NCBI GenBank assembly: GCA_003447515.1
Contig: DLZA01000380.1
Coordinates: 1 to 7,742, forward strand
Source of the DNA: Paracoccaceae bacterium
GTDB lineage: Bacteria > Pseudomonadota > Alphaproteobacteria > Rhodobacterales > Rhodobacteraceae
Direction of reading: 5' to 3'
Length of the DNA: 7,742 bases
Below the pieces are notes generated by a model. It was given only the letters and a program-made list of their open reading frames with translations. It had not been told where the DNA came from and made no database searches. Below are positions 1 through 6,305 of the stretch, piece after piece (position 1 is the first letter of the stretch; every line of letters begins with the position of its first letter). The position numbers and the translations under genes were made by a program.

Positions 1-102
1 CACCCTTTAGTTAATGATCGTACATTGGGCATCTCGTTGGAAGGCTTGCAGGTGTTCTTTGAAAAAATCAAAGTAGAACCTGTTTGGGTAGATTTAGAGT
101 AA
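1..102 (+). CDS. C-terminal fragment of an unidentified protein (33 codons)
   Basis: Frame 1 is open from the left edge to a TAA at 100-102 and encodes 33 residues ending in ...EPVWVDLE. The peptide reads like a normal globular C-terminus with mixed hydrophobic and charged residues (LGISLEGLQVFFEKI could form an amphipathic helix). The start and most of the gene lie outside the window. I do not recognise the family, and 33 residues are too few to assign one. It converges on the regulator gene that follows, with 117 bases between the two stop codons, so it is probably not part of the transport operon. It could be another gene of the same pathway or an unrelated neighbour. Confidence 0.55.
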   Translation, partial: HPLVNDRTLGISLEGLQVFFEKIKVEPVWVDLE

Positions 103-155
103 TTCCTCCGCCTGACATAGCTGATAACCGGTCGCTGTTCGCACAAGACCAGTAC

Positions 156-180
156 GACTGTTAATCAGTCTATGCTTTTT
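156..180 (+). terminator. Weak candidate terminator in the convergent gap
   Basis: A 5-bp stem GACTG/CAGTC with loop TTAAT (156-170) is followed, after five bases, by a run of five T (176-180). The stem is short and the T tract is not adjacent, so this is a weak match to an intrinsic terminator. It lies where one would be expected, downstream of the partial gene ending at 102. A second small inverted repeat (ACCGT/ACGGT, 190-210) is equally weak. Confidence 0.22.
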
Positions 181-219
181 GAGGTGCTTGACCGTTTACT
201 TAACATACGGTGACTGTCG

Positions 220-882
220 TTATACCTTATCAATGCGATTTTGTTTTGCATGAAGACGGTCATAATGTTTACGGAAAGCGCGTACTGCCGAAATGGGAAG
301 GTGATCTCTCGTGGCTTGAATATAGCGTTCCTGAGAGTCCTCTTTCATTGCATCGATGATCGTGAAATGTTGATTTATAATCAATGACATGTGCTCGTCG
401 CTGCCATACTGCATGACGCGAATAGGTTGAACAATTCGAGCAAATTCTTCTACCATCTTAACAAGGTTTTTATTGCTACAGCAAGAAAATTGAACTCTAT
501 GGAAATCTTTGTTAAGATGGAAAACACTTCGAAAATCGCCGCTATGATAGGCATCTTTGTGAGCATTTGCGATCTCGGACAGTTGATCGGAGATAGTTTT
601 AGCCACCGGTAATTTGGTTTTTTTTGCTGCTGAACTCTCTAAAATAAGACGAATTTCATATAATTCTTCTGCCTGATCGGGAGTGAAAGAGATAACTTCT
701 ACACCACGATTTGGCTCATGTATGAGCATTCTGCGCGCTTTCAGTTCCGTAAATGCGGTACGTACCGCATGGCGTTTTACCGAGTAGCGTTCGATTATGC
801 TATCTTCAGTGAGCCGGGCGCCAGGCGAAAGAATGCCAAAGACGATATCGTCTTCGATCTGCTGAGTGAGAGTGTTTTGCAT
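220..882 (-). CDS. GntR-family transcriptional regulator, FCD (FadR-like) subgroup
   Basis: The product (220 aa) is a one-component DNA-binding regulator of the GntR superfamily. Residues ~1-65 form the winged helix: the TLTQQIEDDIVFGILSPGARLTE helix-1 signature, the recognition region SVKRHAVRTAFTELKARRML, and a wing ending NRGVEVI. Residues ~70-207 are an all-helical FCD domain. They carry the N..FH motif (N124, H128) and two later histidines (H172, H194) 22 residues apart, the usual metal/effector site; FCD regulators typically sense small organic acids or sugar acids. The start at 882 is chosen because AAGGAG lies 7 bases upstream. An in-frame ATG at 912 would add ten residues but has no Shine-Dalgarno sequence. 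The gene is divergent from the transport operon, so it probably controls that operon and perhaps itself. Repressor versus activator cannot be read; repression is usual in the family. Confidence 0.93.
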   Translation of the reverse strand: MQNTLTQQIEDDIVFGILSPGARLTEDSIIERYSVKRHAVRTAFTELKARRMLIHEPNRGVEVISFTPDQAEELYEIRLILESSAAKKTKLPVAKTISDQLSEIANAHKDAYHSGDFRSVFHLNKDFHRVQFSCCSNKNLVKMVEEFARIVQPIRVMQYGSDEHMSLIINQHFTIIDAMKEDSQERYIQATRDHLPISAVRAFRKHYDRLHAKQNRIDKV

Positions 883-889
883 GTGTTTT

Positions 890-895
890 CTCCTT
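890..895 (-). promoter_or_regulatory. Ribosome binding site deciding the GntR start
   Basis: On the - strand AAGGAG lies 7 bases before the ATG at 882. The alternative ATG at 912 has only AT-rich, purine-poor sequence upstream. This site is the main reason for choosing the shorter 220-aa product. Confidence 0.8.
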
Positions 896-926
896 GCGTT
901 TATAATTTCCATAATTGGGTCTAAGG

Positions 927-956
927 TACAATAGGATTATCGTAATGATTATTGTA
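927..956. promoter_or_regulatory. Inverted repeat, candidate regulator site
   Basis: Perfect 7-bp arms TACAATA (927-933) and TATTGTA (950-956) are separated by 16 bases, placing the arm centres about two helical turns apart. The site lies about 20 bases upstream of the operon's -35 box and within reach of the regulator's own promoter. A dimeric regulator could use it, but the half-site orientation (ACAAT...ATTGT) is opposite to the TTGT...ACAA layout known for several FCD-GntR operators. The call is tentative. Confidence 0.35.
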
Positions 957-975
957 AAAATTATTAATAATAATA

Positions 976-1004
976 TTGACAAAATATAGTTTGTGTCGAA
1001 TAAA
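976..1004 (+). promoter_or_regulatory. Sigma-70-like promoter of the transport operon
   Basis: A consensus -35 box TTGACA (976-981) is followed, after a 17-base spacer, by a -10-like AATAAA (999-1004), which matches TATAAT at four of six positions. Transcription would begin near 1010-1012 and give a leader of roughly 25 bases ending in a strong Shine-Dalgarno sequence. The -35 is perfect and the -10 moderate, so the promoter may be strong once derepressed. Confidence 0.6.
979..994. promoter_or_regulatory. Near-palindrome inside the operon promoter, candidate operator
   Basis: ACAAAATATAGTTTGT is a 16-bp imperfect palindrome: seven of its eight base pairs are symmetric and only 984/989 break it. 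It overlaps the end of the -35 box and fills most of the spacer, the classic place for a repressor to block RNA polymerase. The divergent FCD-GntR protein is the natural candidate to bind it. Binding is inferred from position and symmetry only. Confidence 0.45.
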
Positions 1005-1023
1005 TTGACTTCAGAAACCTTTT

Positions 1024-1030
1024 GGGAGGA
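1024..1030 (+). promoter_or_regulatory. Strong ribosome binding site of the binding-protein gene
   Basis: GGGAGGA ends 5 bases before the ATG at 1036. It is clearly the best Shine-Dalgarno sequence on the + strand of the window. The permease, cupin and aldolase starts have weak or poorly spaced ones, which fits higher synthesis of the periplasmic binding protein than of the other components. Confidence 0.8.
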
Positions 1031-1035
1031 AAAAG

Positions 1036-2313
1036 ATGAAACTACTGTCAAGCGCACTGGCGCTCTCGACCGCTCTGTTTGTCGGTTCGGCGTTCGCCTG
1101 GGAGGCTACCCCCGGGAGACCGTACGACGGTCAAACCATTCACGCGCTCATTGTGAAATCAAGTCAGTTCGAGGCGCATGAGGCACGCATGGTTGCCTTT
1201 GAAGAGGCAACTGGTATCGATGTCGTTATTGATTACGTACCGTTTCCAAACATGAAAGAAGCCCTGACCGCAGAAATGGTCGGTGGGGCAGGAGACTACG
1301 ATGTCGTTTCGATCATGGATGGTTGGGTCAGCTCTCTGAAAAACTTGATCGATCCAATTGATGAAGGCATTGCGGCGCAGGGGACCGATCTGTCCGATTT
1401 CCCGGCGGCACATCTTCGTCACGGCTATATAGACGGCCAACTTCATGGTTTGCCTGTGCGCGGTCATGTCCAACTTTTGTTTTATCGTCAAGACATCCTG
1501 GACCAGGCTGGTGTGAAGCCGCCTACAACGTGGACCGAAGTTGTTGAGGCTGGCAAGGCCGTGCAGGCAGCAAGTGACCTTGCAGGTATCGCTTTGCCCT
1601 ATGGTAAGCTCAACGGTCAGAACCTTCAGGTCTGGATCAATTTGCTTTGGGGCCACGGTGGTGATTTGTTCGGAAAGGATGGCGAGCCTGTCTTCAACTC
1701 AGAAGCCGGTGTGGCTGCAACACAGCAGTTCATTGATTTGCTTTTGAAACACGAAATCGTACCAACCGGGGCTGCGGCATACGTAGAGCAGGATGCTGTT
1801 AACAGCTTTAAGCAGGGTAATTCTGCTATGCTACCACTTTGGTGGTGGGTTCGTTCTCAACTGACTGATCCTGAAGAGTCTACAGTAACAGATGAACAAT
1901 TGGGCGTTGTGGCTTTGCCTTCTGTCGCTGGAGCTGAACGGACAACCTTTACCAACACTTGGATATTTGGTGTCACAGAAGGGTCGCGCAATCGTGATGC
2001 AGCCATTGAGTATCTGGGCTGGCTGACTGATCCCGCAATAGAACGAGATGTGCTGTTGGACAAGAACCTCAACGAAACTGTAGCCGTGCATTTCTCAAAC
2101 CTGCGTGATCCAGAAGTTAATGCACGCTGGGGAGGCATCCATCAGGCTGCTGCTGATGCTTTGGCGACAGCTCCTGGCATGGGTTTTGATGCAGATTGGC
2201 CGCGGATCTCAGAGATACTGGAGAATGCTATTTCAAGCCTGGCTTCAGGTGGATCTGACGATGTATCCGGTGTTCTTGATGCGGCTGCTGAGGAAATTTC
2301 GCGTATTCGCTAG
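1036..2313 (+). CDS. Periplasmic solute-binding protein of a CUT1-type (sugar) ABC transporter
   Basis: The 425-aa product is a family 1 extracellular solute-binding protein that would capture the substrate in the periplasm and deliver it to the two permeases. Residues 1-21 are a Sec signal peptide: a Lys-containing n-region, the hydrophobic core LLSSALALSTALFVG and cleavage after A-F-A. No lipobox cysteine is present, so it is a soluble periplasmic protein. The mature part has family hallmarks: HEARMVAFEEATGIDV, DYDVVSIMDGWV, GLPVRGHVQLLFYRQDILDQAGV followed by P-x-TW, and a late segment NTWIFGVTEGSRNRDAAIEYLGWL. A run of three tryptophans (269-271) lies where these proteins often have aromatic residues stacking on sugar rings. 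Length is normal for the family. It is the first gene of the operon. The ligand cannot be deduced; sugars, polyols and sugar acids are all possible. Confidence 0.95.
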   Translation: MKLLSSALALSTALFVGSAFAWEATPGRPYDGQTIHALIVKSSQFEAHEARMVAFEEATGIDVVIDYVPFPNMKEALTAEMVGGAGDYDVVSIMDGWVSSLKNLIDPIDEGIAAQGTDLSDFPAAHLRHGYIDGQLHGLPVRGHVQLLFYRQDILDQAGVKPPTTWTEVVEAGKAVQAASDLAGIALPYGKLNGQNLQVWINLLWGHGGDLFGKDGEPVFNSEAGVAATQQFIDLLLKHEIVPTGAAAYVEQDAVNSFKQGNSAMLPLWWWVRSQLTDPEESTVTDEQLGVVALPSVAGAERTTFTNTWIFGVTEGSRNRDAAIEYLGWLTDPAIERDVLLDKNLNETVAVHFSNLRDPEVNARWGGIHQAAADALATAPGMGFDADWPRISEILENAISSLASGGSDDVSGVLDAAAEEISRIR

Positions 2314-2331
2314 TGTTCCTTCTTTCCCAGA

Positions 2332-2367
2332 GTATGGTCGGTATATTGAATTGTGTGCCGACCATAC
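2332..2367 (+). promoter_or_regulatory. RNA hairpin between binding-protein and permease genes
   Basis: Perfect 10-bp arms GTATGGTCGG (2332-2341) and CCGACCATAC (2358-2367) enclose 16 bases. In RNA the stem continues for five more pairs (U-G, A-U, U-G, A-U, U-G), giving a 15-bp stem with a 6-base loop TGAATT (2347-2352). The G-U extension works only in + strand RNA, so it favours an RNA structure over a DNA operator. No U tract follows, so it is not a standard intrinsic terminator. Its position just after the binding-protein stop resembles hairpins that protect the upstream message from 3' exonucleases and lower downstream permease expression. Confidence 0.75.
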
Positions 2368-2397
2368 AAATAATTGAGCTGAAAGTCTGACTCCGTT

Positions 2398-3282
2398 ATG
2401 CAAGATCGTTTCCTTTCTTATGCCTTGCTAGTTCCGGCCTTTGTGATTGTTGTGGCCACGACCATATACCCACTGGCATATTCCTTTATAACTTCATTTC
2501 GTGAGTGGGACCTAACCCGGCAGCGCACGCCAGATGATTTTGTGGGACTCCAAAATTATGCTCATGCAGTCGCTGAAACTGGATTTCAAAACTCGCTTTG
2601 GGTGACAGTCATATTCGTGGTGGCAAGTGTCGTTCTGACCCTTGTTTTAGCGATGTCACTGGCTTTGCTTCTGCGCCGTAGAGGCCCGCTGCACACATTT
2701 ACGCGAATTATCCTTATATTACCCTTTGCGATGAGTCCCGCCCTTATCGGAGTCAGTTATCGGTTCATGTTTAATCCAGAATTTGGTGTTCTGGCTGTTG
2801 GTTTGGGCTCGATTTTTCCTGGTTTAAAGGGCACGCCTTGGCTTGCCGACCCAGACTTGGCCATGGCAGTTCTGGTCGTAACCGATGTCTGGCATTGGAC
2901 GCCATACATGACATTCATGTGCCTTGGTGGCTTAGCTTCCATTCCGCGTGAAACCGAAGAGGCTGCAAGAATTGATGGCGCTTCCGGATTCCGCGTTATT
3001 TGGGAAATTGTGCTTCCGCAAATGAAGGGAGTTCTTCTGGTCACCGCAATCCTGAAAACTATTTTTGCCCTGAAGATGTTTGATCAGGTTGTCACGCTTA
3101 CTGGCGGGGGACCAGGAACATCGACTGAGACACTAGCGTACTTTGTATTCAACGTTGGTTTCAAATGGTACGATATGGGCTACGCCTCGGCGCTGGCCTG
3201 GATTCTGACGCTCATTATGATGGTCATCTCGGCTTGGTATGTCCGCATGCTGTTGAGTGATAAGAATACGGCAACAGCATGA
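2398..3282 (+). CDS. ABC transporter permease, MalF-like (binding-protein-dependent inner-membrane component)
   Basis: The 294-aa product is an inner-membrane permease that pairs with the next gene's product to form the translocation pore. About six membrane segments are visible (roughly 7-30, 67-93, 103-125, 152-180, 207-228, 262-285). The cytoplasmic EAA loop that contacts the ATPase is at 187-207: EEAARIDGASGFRVIWEIVLP, with the invariant Gly at 194. The segment TGGGPGTSTETLAYFVF (235-251) is typical of the MalF/UgpA side of CUT1 transporters. The large extra periplasmic domain of enteric MalF is absent, as usual in this subgroup. The start at 2398 is the only reasonable one because the frame is closed shortly upstream, but its Shine-Dalgarno sequence is weak. 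It follows the hairpin gap and overlaps the next gene by four bases. Confidence 0.95.
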   Translation: MQDRFLSYALLVPAFVIVVATTIYPLAYSFITSFREWDLTRQRTPDDFVGLQNYAHAVAETGFQNSLWVTVIFVVASVVLTLVLAMSLALLLRRRGPLHTFTRIILILPFAMSPALIGVSYRFMFNPEFGVLAVGLGSIFPGLKGTPWLADPDLAMAVLVVTDVWHWTPYMTFMCLGGLASIPRETEEAARIDGASGFRVIWEIVLPQMKGVLLVTAILKTIFALKMFDQVVTLTGGGPGTSTETLAYFVFNVGFKWYDMGYASALAWILTLIMMVISAWYVRMLLSDKNTATA

Positions 3283-4094
3283 AAAAGCACATCTTTTGGA
3301 CGATTGAACGAGCATTGCTATTACTTGTTTCCTTGATCGTCCTTTTTCCGATCTTCTGGATGTTTCTGACGTCGCTAAAACGACCCCGCGACGCATATTC
3401 GATCAGCCTGAATTTTAAACCTACTCTTGATAACTTTGCTATGGTTTTTGCCGAACCTTGGAATTTGGGCAGCATGGTACTGAACTCGGCCATTGTTGCA
3501 GGCGTCACTGTGTTGATTTCCGTGCCTTGCGCCTCTTTGGCAGCCTATAGCTTTTCTAGGTTTCGGGTAAAAGGTCGCAAGATATTGTTTTTTATGGTTC
3601 TTTCAACACAATTCATCCCGGCAGTTGTCATCGTGCTTCCGTTCTTTTTGATGTTTCGCTCTCTTGGGCTGCTCGATACGCGGATCGCTTTGATTATTGT
3701 AAATCTTGCAATTGTCACGCCTTTCGTAATTTGGATGATCAAAGGCTTTATCGATGCCATCCCGGTGGACAGCGAAGAAGCGGCGATGATCGACGGGGCC
3801 TCACGCCTTAGGGTTATTCGCGACATTGTTTTGCCGATGGCAGCGCCTGGAATCCTGACGTCATCGATTTTCTGCTTCATCTTGACCTGGAATGAGTTCC
3901 TATTCTCGTTGATCCTGACCCGTCGAGATGCGGTGACGCTTCCGGTTGGGTTGGTTAGTTTCCGAACTGAACGCGGCGACCTTTGGGAATTGATGAGTGC
4001 TGCCGGTGTCATGATCACTGTGCCAATTTTCATCATGGCGATGATCATACAGAAACACTTTACACGCGGCATGACTGCCGGTGCGATCAAATAA
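3279..4094 (+). CDS. ABC transporter permease, MalG-like (second inner-membrane component)
   Basis: The 271-aa product is the second permease subunit. It has about six membrane segments (roughly 9-31, 68-94, 103-126, 135-157, 191-213, 240-258). Its EAA loop at 166-186 reads EEAAMIDGASRLRVIRDIVLP, with the invariant Gly at 173. The N-terminal PIFWMFLTSLKRPRDAY and the C-terminal FTRGMTAGAIK are characteristic of MalG/UgpE-type permeases, the C-terminal tail docking against the ATPase. The start ATG overlaps the previous stop as ATGA (3279-3282) and lacks a clear Shine-Dalgarno sequence, so translation is probably coupled to the first permease, keeping the two subunits near equal amounts. The ATPase gene follows after 14 bases. 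Confidence 0.95.
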   Translation: MKKHIFWTIERALLLLVSLIVLFPIFWMFLTSLKRPRDAYSISLNFKPTLDNFAMVFAEPWNLGSMVLNSAIVAGVTVLISVPCASLAAYSFSRFRVKGRKILFFMVLSTQFIPAVVIVLPFFLMFRSLGLLDTRIALIIVNLAIVTPFVIWMIKGFIDAIPVDSEEAAMIDGASRLRVIRDIVLPMAAPGILTSSIFCFILTWNEFLFSLILTRRDAVTLPVGLVSFRTERGDLWELMSAAGVMITVPIFIMAMIIQKHFTRGMTAGAIK

Positions 4095-4108
4095 AGGAAG
4101 ATCTAACA

Positions 4109-5164
4109 ATGACTGAAGTTCGTTTGGTAGATATAGAAAAGCGTTACGGTGGTTTTCTAGCATTGCCAAAACAAAGCCTGACTATCGAAGCGGGGGAGTT
4201 CCTTGTTCTTCTTGGCCCGTCGGGCTGTGGTAAAACAACGACCATGCGTATGATTGCAGGGCTAGAAGATATTACATCCGGGGATGTCCTGATCGACAAT
4301 GATCGCGTAAATGACAAGCCGCCAAAAGATCGGGATATCGCGATGGTGTTTCAGAATTATGGGCTCTATCCGCATATGACTGTTGCGCAAAATATTGGAT
4401 ATCCGCTCAAACTTCGCGGAATATCTAAGGCAGAGTGCACTGCACGCGTTCTTGAAATTGCGGAAAAAGTTGAACTGGAAGAATTGCTCAAACGTCGTCC
4501 ATCTGAGCTGTCAGGTGGTCAACGCCAACGTGTGGCACTGGCACGCGCCATCATTCGTACCCCAAAGATTTTCTTGATGGATGAGCCCCTGTCGAACCTC
4601 GACGCTAAGCTGCGCGTAACAATGCGTGCTGAATTAAAGCATCTGCATCATGAGTTAGGGGTCACTACAATATATGTCACCCACGACCAGATGGAAGCCA
4701 TGACGCTCGCTACTCGGATTGCAGTGATGCGCGAAGGTCGCATCGTCCAGCTGGATACGCCAAAGAAAATCTACTCGGAACCCGTCGATCTTTTTGTCGC
4801 TGGTTTCATTGGATCTCCTTCTATGAACCTCATCAAGGGAGAAGTCGAGAATGGTTTCTTTGTAGCGAAGGGCGTCAAAATCCCCGTACAGTTTTCTGAC
4901 AGGTGCGACGTAGTCTTGGGGGTGAGACCTGAAGATCTGGAGATCGTCGAGCGGCAACGGGCTAACATTATGGCTCCGGTTTACGCTCTGGAACTGACTG
5001 GTGATGCGACTCTTGTGACTATAAAGGACGGTGCAACATCAATATGTGTGAGAGGGCCAGCTGACTTTGAGGCTAACATTGATGAGGTTTGTCATATTGC
5101 ACCACGAAAACCTGAGAAACTTCACCTTTTCGATAAATCAACTGGAGAAAGACTCAACTCATGA
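4109..5164 (+). CDS. ABC transporter ATP-binding protein, MalK/UgpC type
   Basis: The 351-aa product is the cytoplasmic ATPase that powers import. In order it has Walker A GPSGCGKT (36-43), Q-loop Gln82, signature LSGGQ (134-138), Walker B IFLMDEP with catalytic Glu159, D-loop SNLD (162-165) and switch His192. A C-terminal TOBE/OB regulatory region (about 235-345) contains GVRPEDLEI (271-279), typical of the MalK/UgpC group. All catalytic residues are present and the length is normal for the family. The start is set at 4109, where AAAGGAAG lies just upstream and the family N-terminus begins (MTEVRLVDIEKRYGG). The frame stays open back to 3983, but that extension lies inside the permease gene and reads as Cys/His-rich non-family sequence. 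The stop overlaps the cupin start as ATGA. Confidence 0.96.
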   Translation: MTEVRLVDIEKRYGGFLALPKQSLTIEAGEFLVLLGPSGCGKTTTMRMIAGLEDITSGDVLIDNDRVNDKPPKDRDIAMVFQNYGLYPHMTVAQNIGYPLKLRGISKAECTARVLEIAEKVELEELLKRRPSELSGGQRQRVALARAIIRTPKIFLMDEPLSNLDAKLRVTMRAELKHLHHELGVTTIYVTHDQMEAMTLATRIAVMREGRIVQLDTPKKIYSEPVDLFVAGFIGSPSMNLIKGEVENGFFVAKGVKIPVQFSDRCDVVLGVRPEDLEIVERQRANIMAPVYALELTGDATLVTIKDGATSICVRGPADFEANIDEVCHIAPRKPEKLHLFDKSTGERLNS

Positions 5165-6303
5165 CCGAATCTGCCACTTTAGAATTGACACAGAAACAAG
5201 CGGATGCGCGACACGTGAAACGATCTGACTACGCCAGTTGTACGGTTGCTTTCATTGACTGCAAAAAACCTGGTTCCCACTTAAAAGAGAATTACTCGAT
5301 CATTGGACCGGGCGTAAGTTCGTCAAACGATCAGGTGGTAAATCTACCCGAGCCGCATGGCTTTAATGTGGGTGCAGCTGCAATGCCAAGTGGGATTACC
5401 AACAACCTTCACATTCATTTCACAGCAGAGGTGTTCGTCGTTCAAAAAGGTAGTTGGACCTTCCGATGGGGAGCACATGGCGAACATAGCTTTGAAGCTT
5501 CGGAAGGTGACGTTCTGTCTGTACCGACTTGGATCTTCCGTGGGTTTACCAATACCGGCACCGATGATGGTTGGATTTTTACAATGCTTGGTGGCGACAA
5601 TACGGGCGGTGTGGTTTTCCACCCCGACATTATGATTGAGGCTGCGGAATACGGGCTGTTTATTTCGAAAAATAATACTCTGATTGATACCTCCAAGGGC
5701 GATCCGGTACCTGCTGAAGGTGAAACAATCCCGCCGATGCCAGCCGAAGATTTGGCCGCAATCAGAGACATTTCACCGAGCGAGATGACCAAGCGTATTG
5801 TTGCTGAGTCCGACCGCGATTTTCGTCCGGCCTTTATCGATGCAGGACTCCCAAATTGTGGCGCCGAAATTGCACCTATTCTTGGATATGGCATCAGCCA
5901 GAATCGTGACCATAATCCCAGAATTACAAATCCGCATACGTTTTCAATGGAATGGCTAAAGATGCAAGCCGGCCAAACAGTCAGTCCTTTTGTTCTTGAT
6001 GAAAAAATGGTGTTGATAATAAGATATGGTTCCGTGCGTCTGTACTTAAATGAAGGTAGTGACGTGTCTGTTGATCTCAACGCTTGGGAGACCTATTCAA
6101 TCCCGGCGGGCGTTGTTCGTAGATTTCAATGTCTAGGCGACGACGCGGTTGAGGTTCTCATTGTTGTATCTGGAGATCACCGAAAATGGCCGCGCTTCCG
6201 GCCTGAGGTTCTTGACGCGGCATGGAAAGACGGGAAAGCCCTGGATGCAGGCGGATTTGTGGCAAAGGCTTCGCTGTTGCCCAACTATGGCTGGGCTGGA
6301 TAA
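5161..6303 (+). CDS. Two-domain cupin (bicupin) protein of unknown function, putative metalloenzyme
   Basis: The 380-aa product is a cytoplasmic bicupin. Cupin 1 has a textbook motif 1, G78-x5-H84-x-H86-x3-E90-x6-G97. In motif 2 (G116-x5-P122-x-W124-x2-R127-x3-N131) Arg replaces the metal-binding His and Trp the usual Gly. Cupin 2 (about 262-340) keeps the pattern around G271...G290 and P315-A-G317, but F277, L279 and M283 replace the three motif-1 ligands and R320 the motif-2 His, so it should not bind metal. A Pro/acid-rich linker (about 180-205) joins the halves. The fold resembles bicupin dioxygenases (gentisate, quercetin) and sugar isomerases, but I cannot assign a reaction. Its position between transporter and aldolase, with ATGA overlap to the ATPase, argues for a catabolic role on the imported compound. 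GGAG lies 13 bases before the start, further than ideal. Confidence 0.88.
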   Translation: MTESATLELTQKQADARHVKRSDYASCTVAFIDCKKPGSHLKENYSIIGPGVSSSNDQVVNLPEPHGFNVGAAAMPSGITNNLHIHFTAEVFVVQKGSWTFRWGAHGEHSFEASEGDVLSVPTWIFRGFTNTGTDDGWIFTMLGGDNTGGVVFHPDIMIEAAEYGLFISKNNTLIDTSKGDPVPAEGETIPPMPAEDLAAIRDISPSEMTKRIVAESDRDFRPAFIDAGLPNCGAEIAPILGYGISQNRDHNPRITNPHTFSMEWLKMQAGQTVSPFVLDEKMVLIIRYGSVRLYLNEGSDVSVDLNAWETYSIPAGVVRRFQCLGDDAVEVLIVVSGDHRKWPRFRPEVLDAAWKDGKALDAGGFVAKASLLPNYGWAG

Positions 6304-6305
6304 TT

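Larger units (their letters stand above)
883..1035. other. AT-rich divergent control region between regulator and operon
   Basis: This 153-base gap separates the divergent regulator and binding-protein genes. By hand count 86 of the 110 bases at 901-1010 are A or T (~78%), far above the flanking genes. It holds the operon promoter, two inverted repeats (927-956 and 979-994) and a 12-bp perfect palindrome ATTATTAATAAT (960-971); the last may be chance in such AT-rich DNA. A - strand promoter for the regulator is expected here. TATAAA-like sequence lies near 899-905, but I cannot pair it with a convincing -35. Confidence 0.8.

Noticed and set aside
883..912. Longer GntR start at 912
   Set aside because: It has no Shine-Dalgarno sequence, while the ATG at 882 has AAGGAG at 7 bases. 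The extra ten residues precede the usual helix-1 start.
960..971. Perfect 12-bp palindrome ATTATTAATAAT as an operator
   Set aside because: It consists only of A and T within a ~78% AT stretch, where such palindromes arise easily by chance. It is mentioned but not called separately.
2332..2367. Rho-independent terminator ending the binding-protein message
   Set aside because: The stem is strong but is followed by CAAATAATTGAG without a U run, so full termination is unlikely. Stabilising or processing function fits better.
3545..4090. 181-codon open frame on the - strand within the second permease gene
   Set aside because: It is antisense to a clear MalG-like permease. Its composition (many Ile, Thr, Arg, Lys, Met) reflects the complement of membrane-helix codons, with no family resemblance.
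3983..4108. N-terminal extension of the ATPase into the permease gene
   Set aside because: The extra 42 residues overlap the permease, are rich in Cys, His and Asp, and lack family similarity. The ATG at 4109 has AAAGGAAG upstream and gives the standard MalK N-terminus.
5442..6080. 212-codon open frame on the - strand within the bicupin gene
   Set aside because: It lies wholly antisense to a well-supported cupin gene. Its translation shows no recognisable domain and is Ser/Pro-rich, as expected of a shadow frame.
6222..6305. N-terminal extension of the aldolase into the cupin gene
   Set aside because: The 28 extra residues lie inside the cupin coding sequence and are not aldolase-like. The ATG at 6306, two bases after the cupin stop, fits the family.
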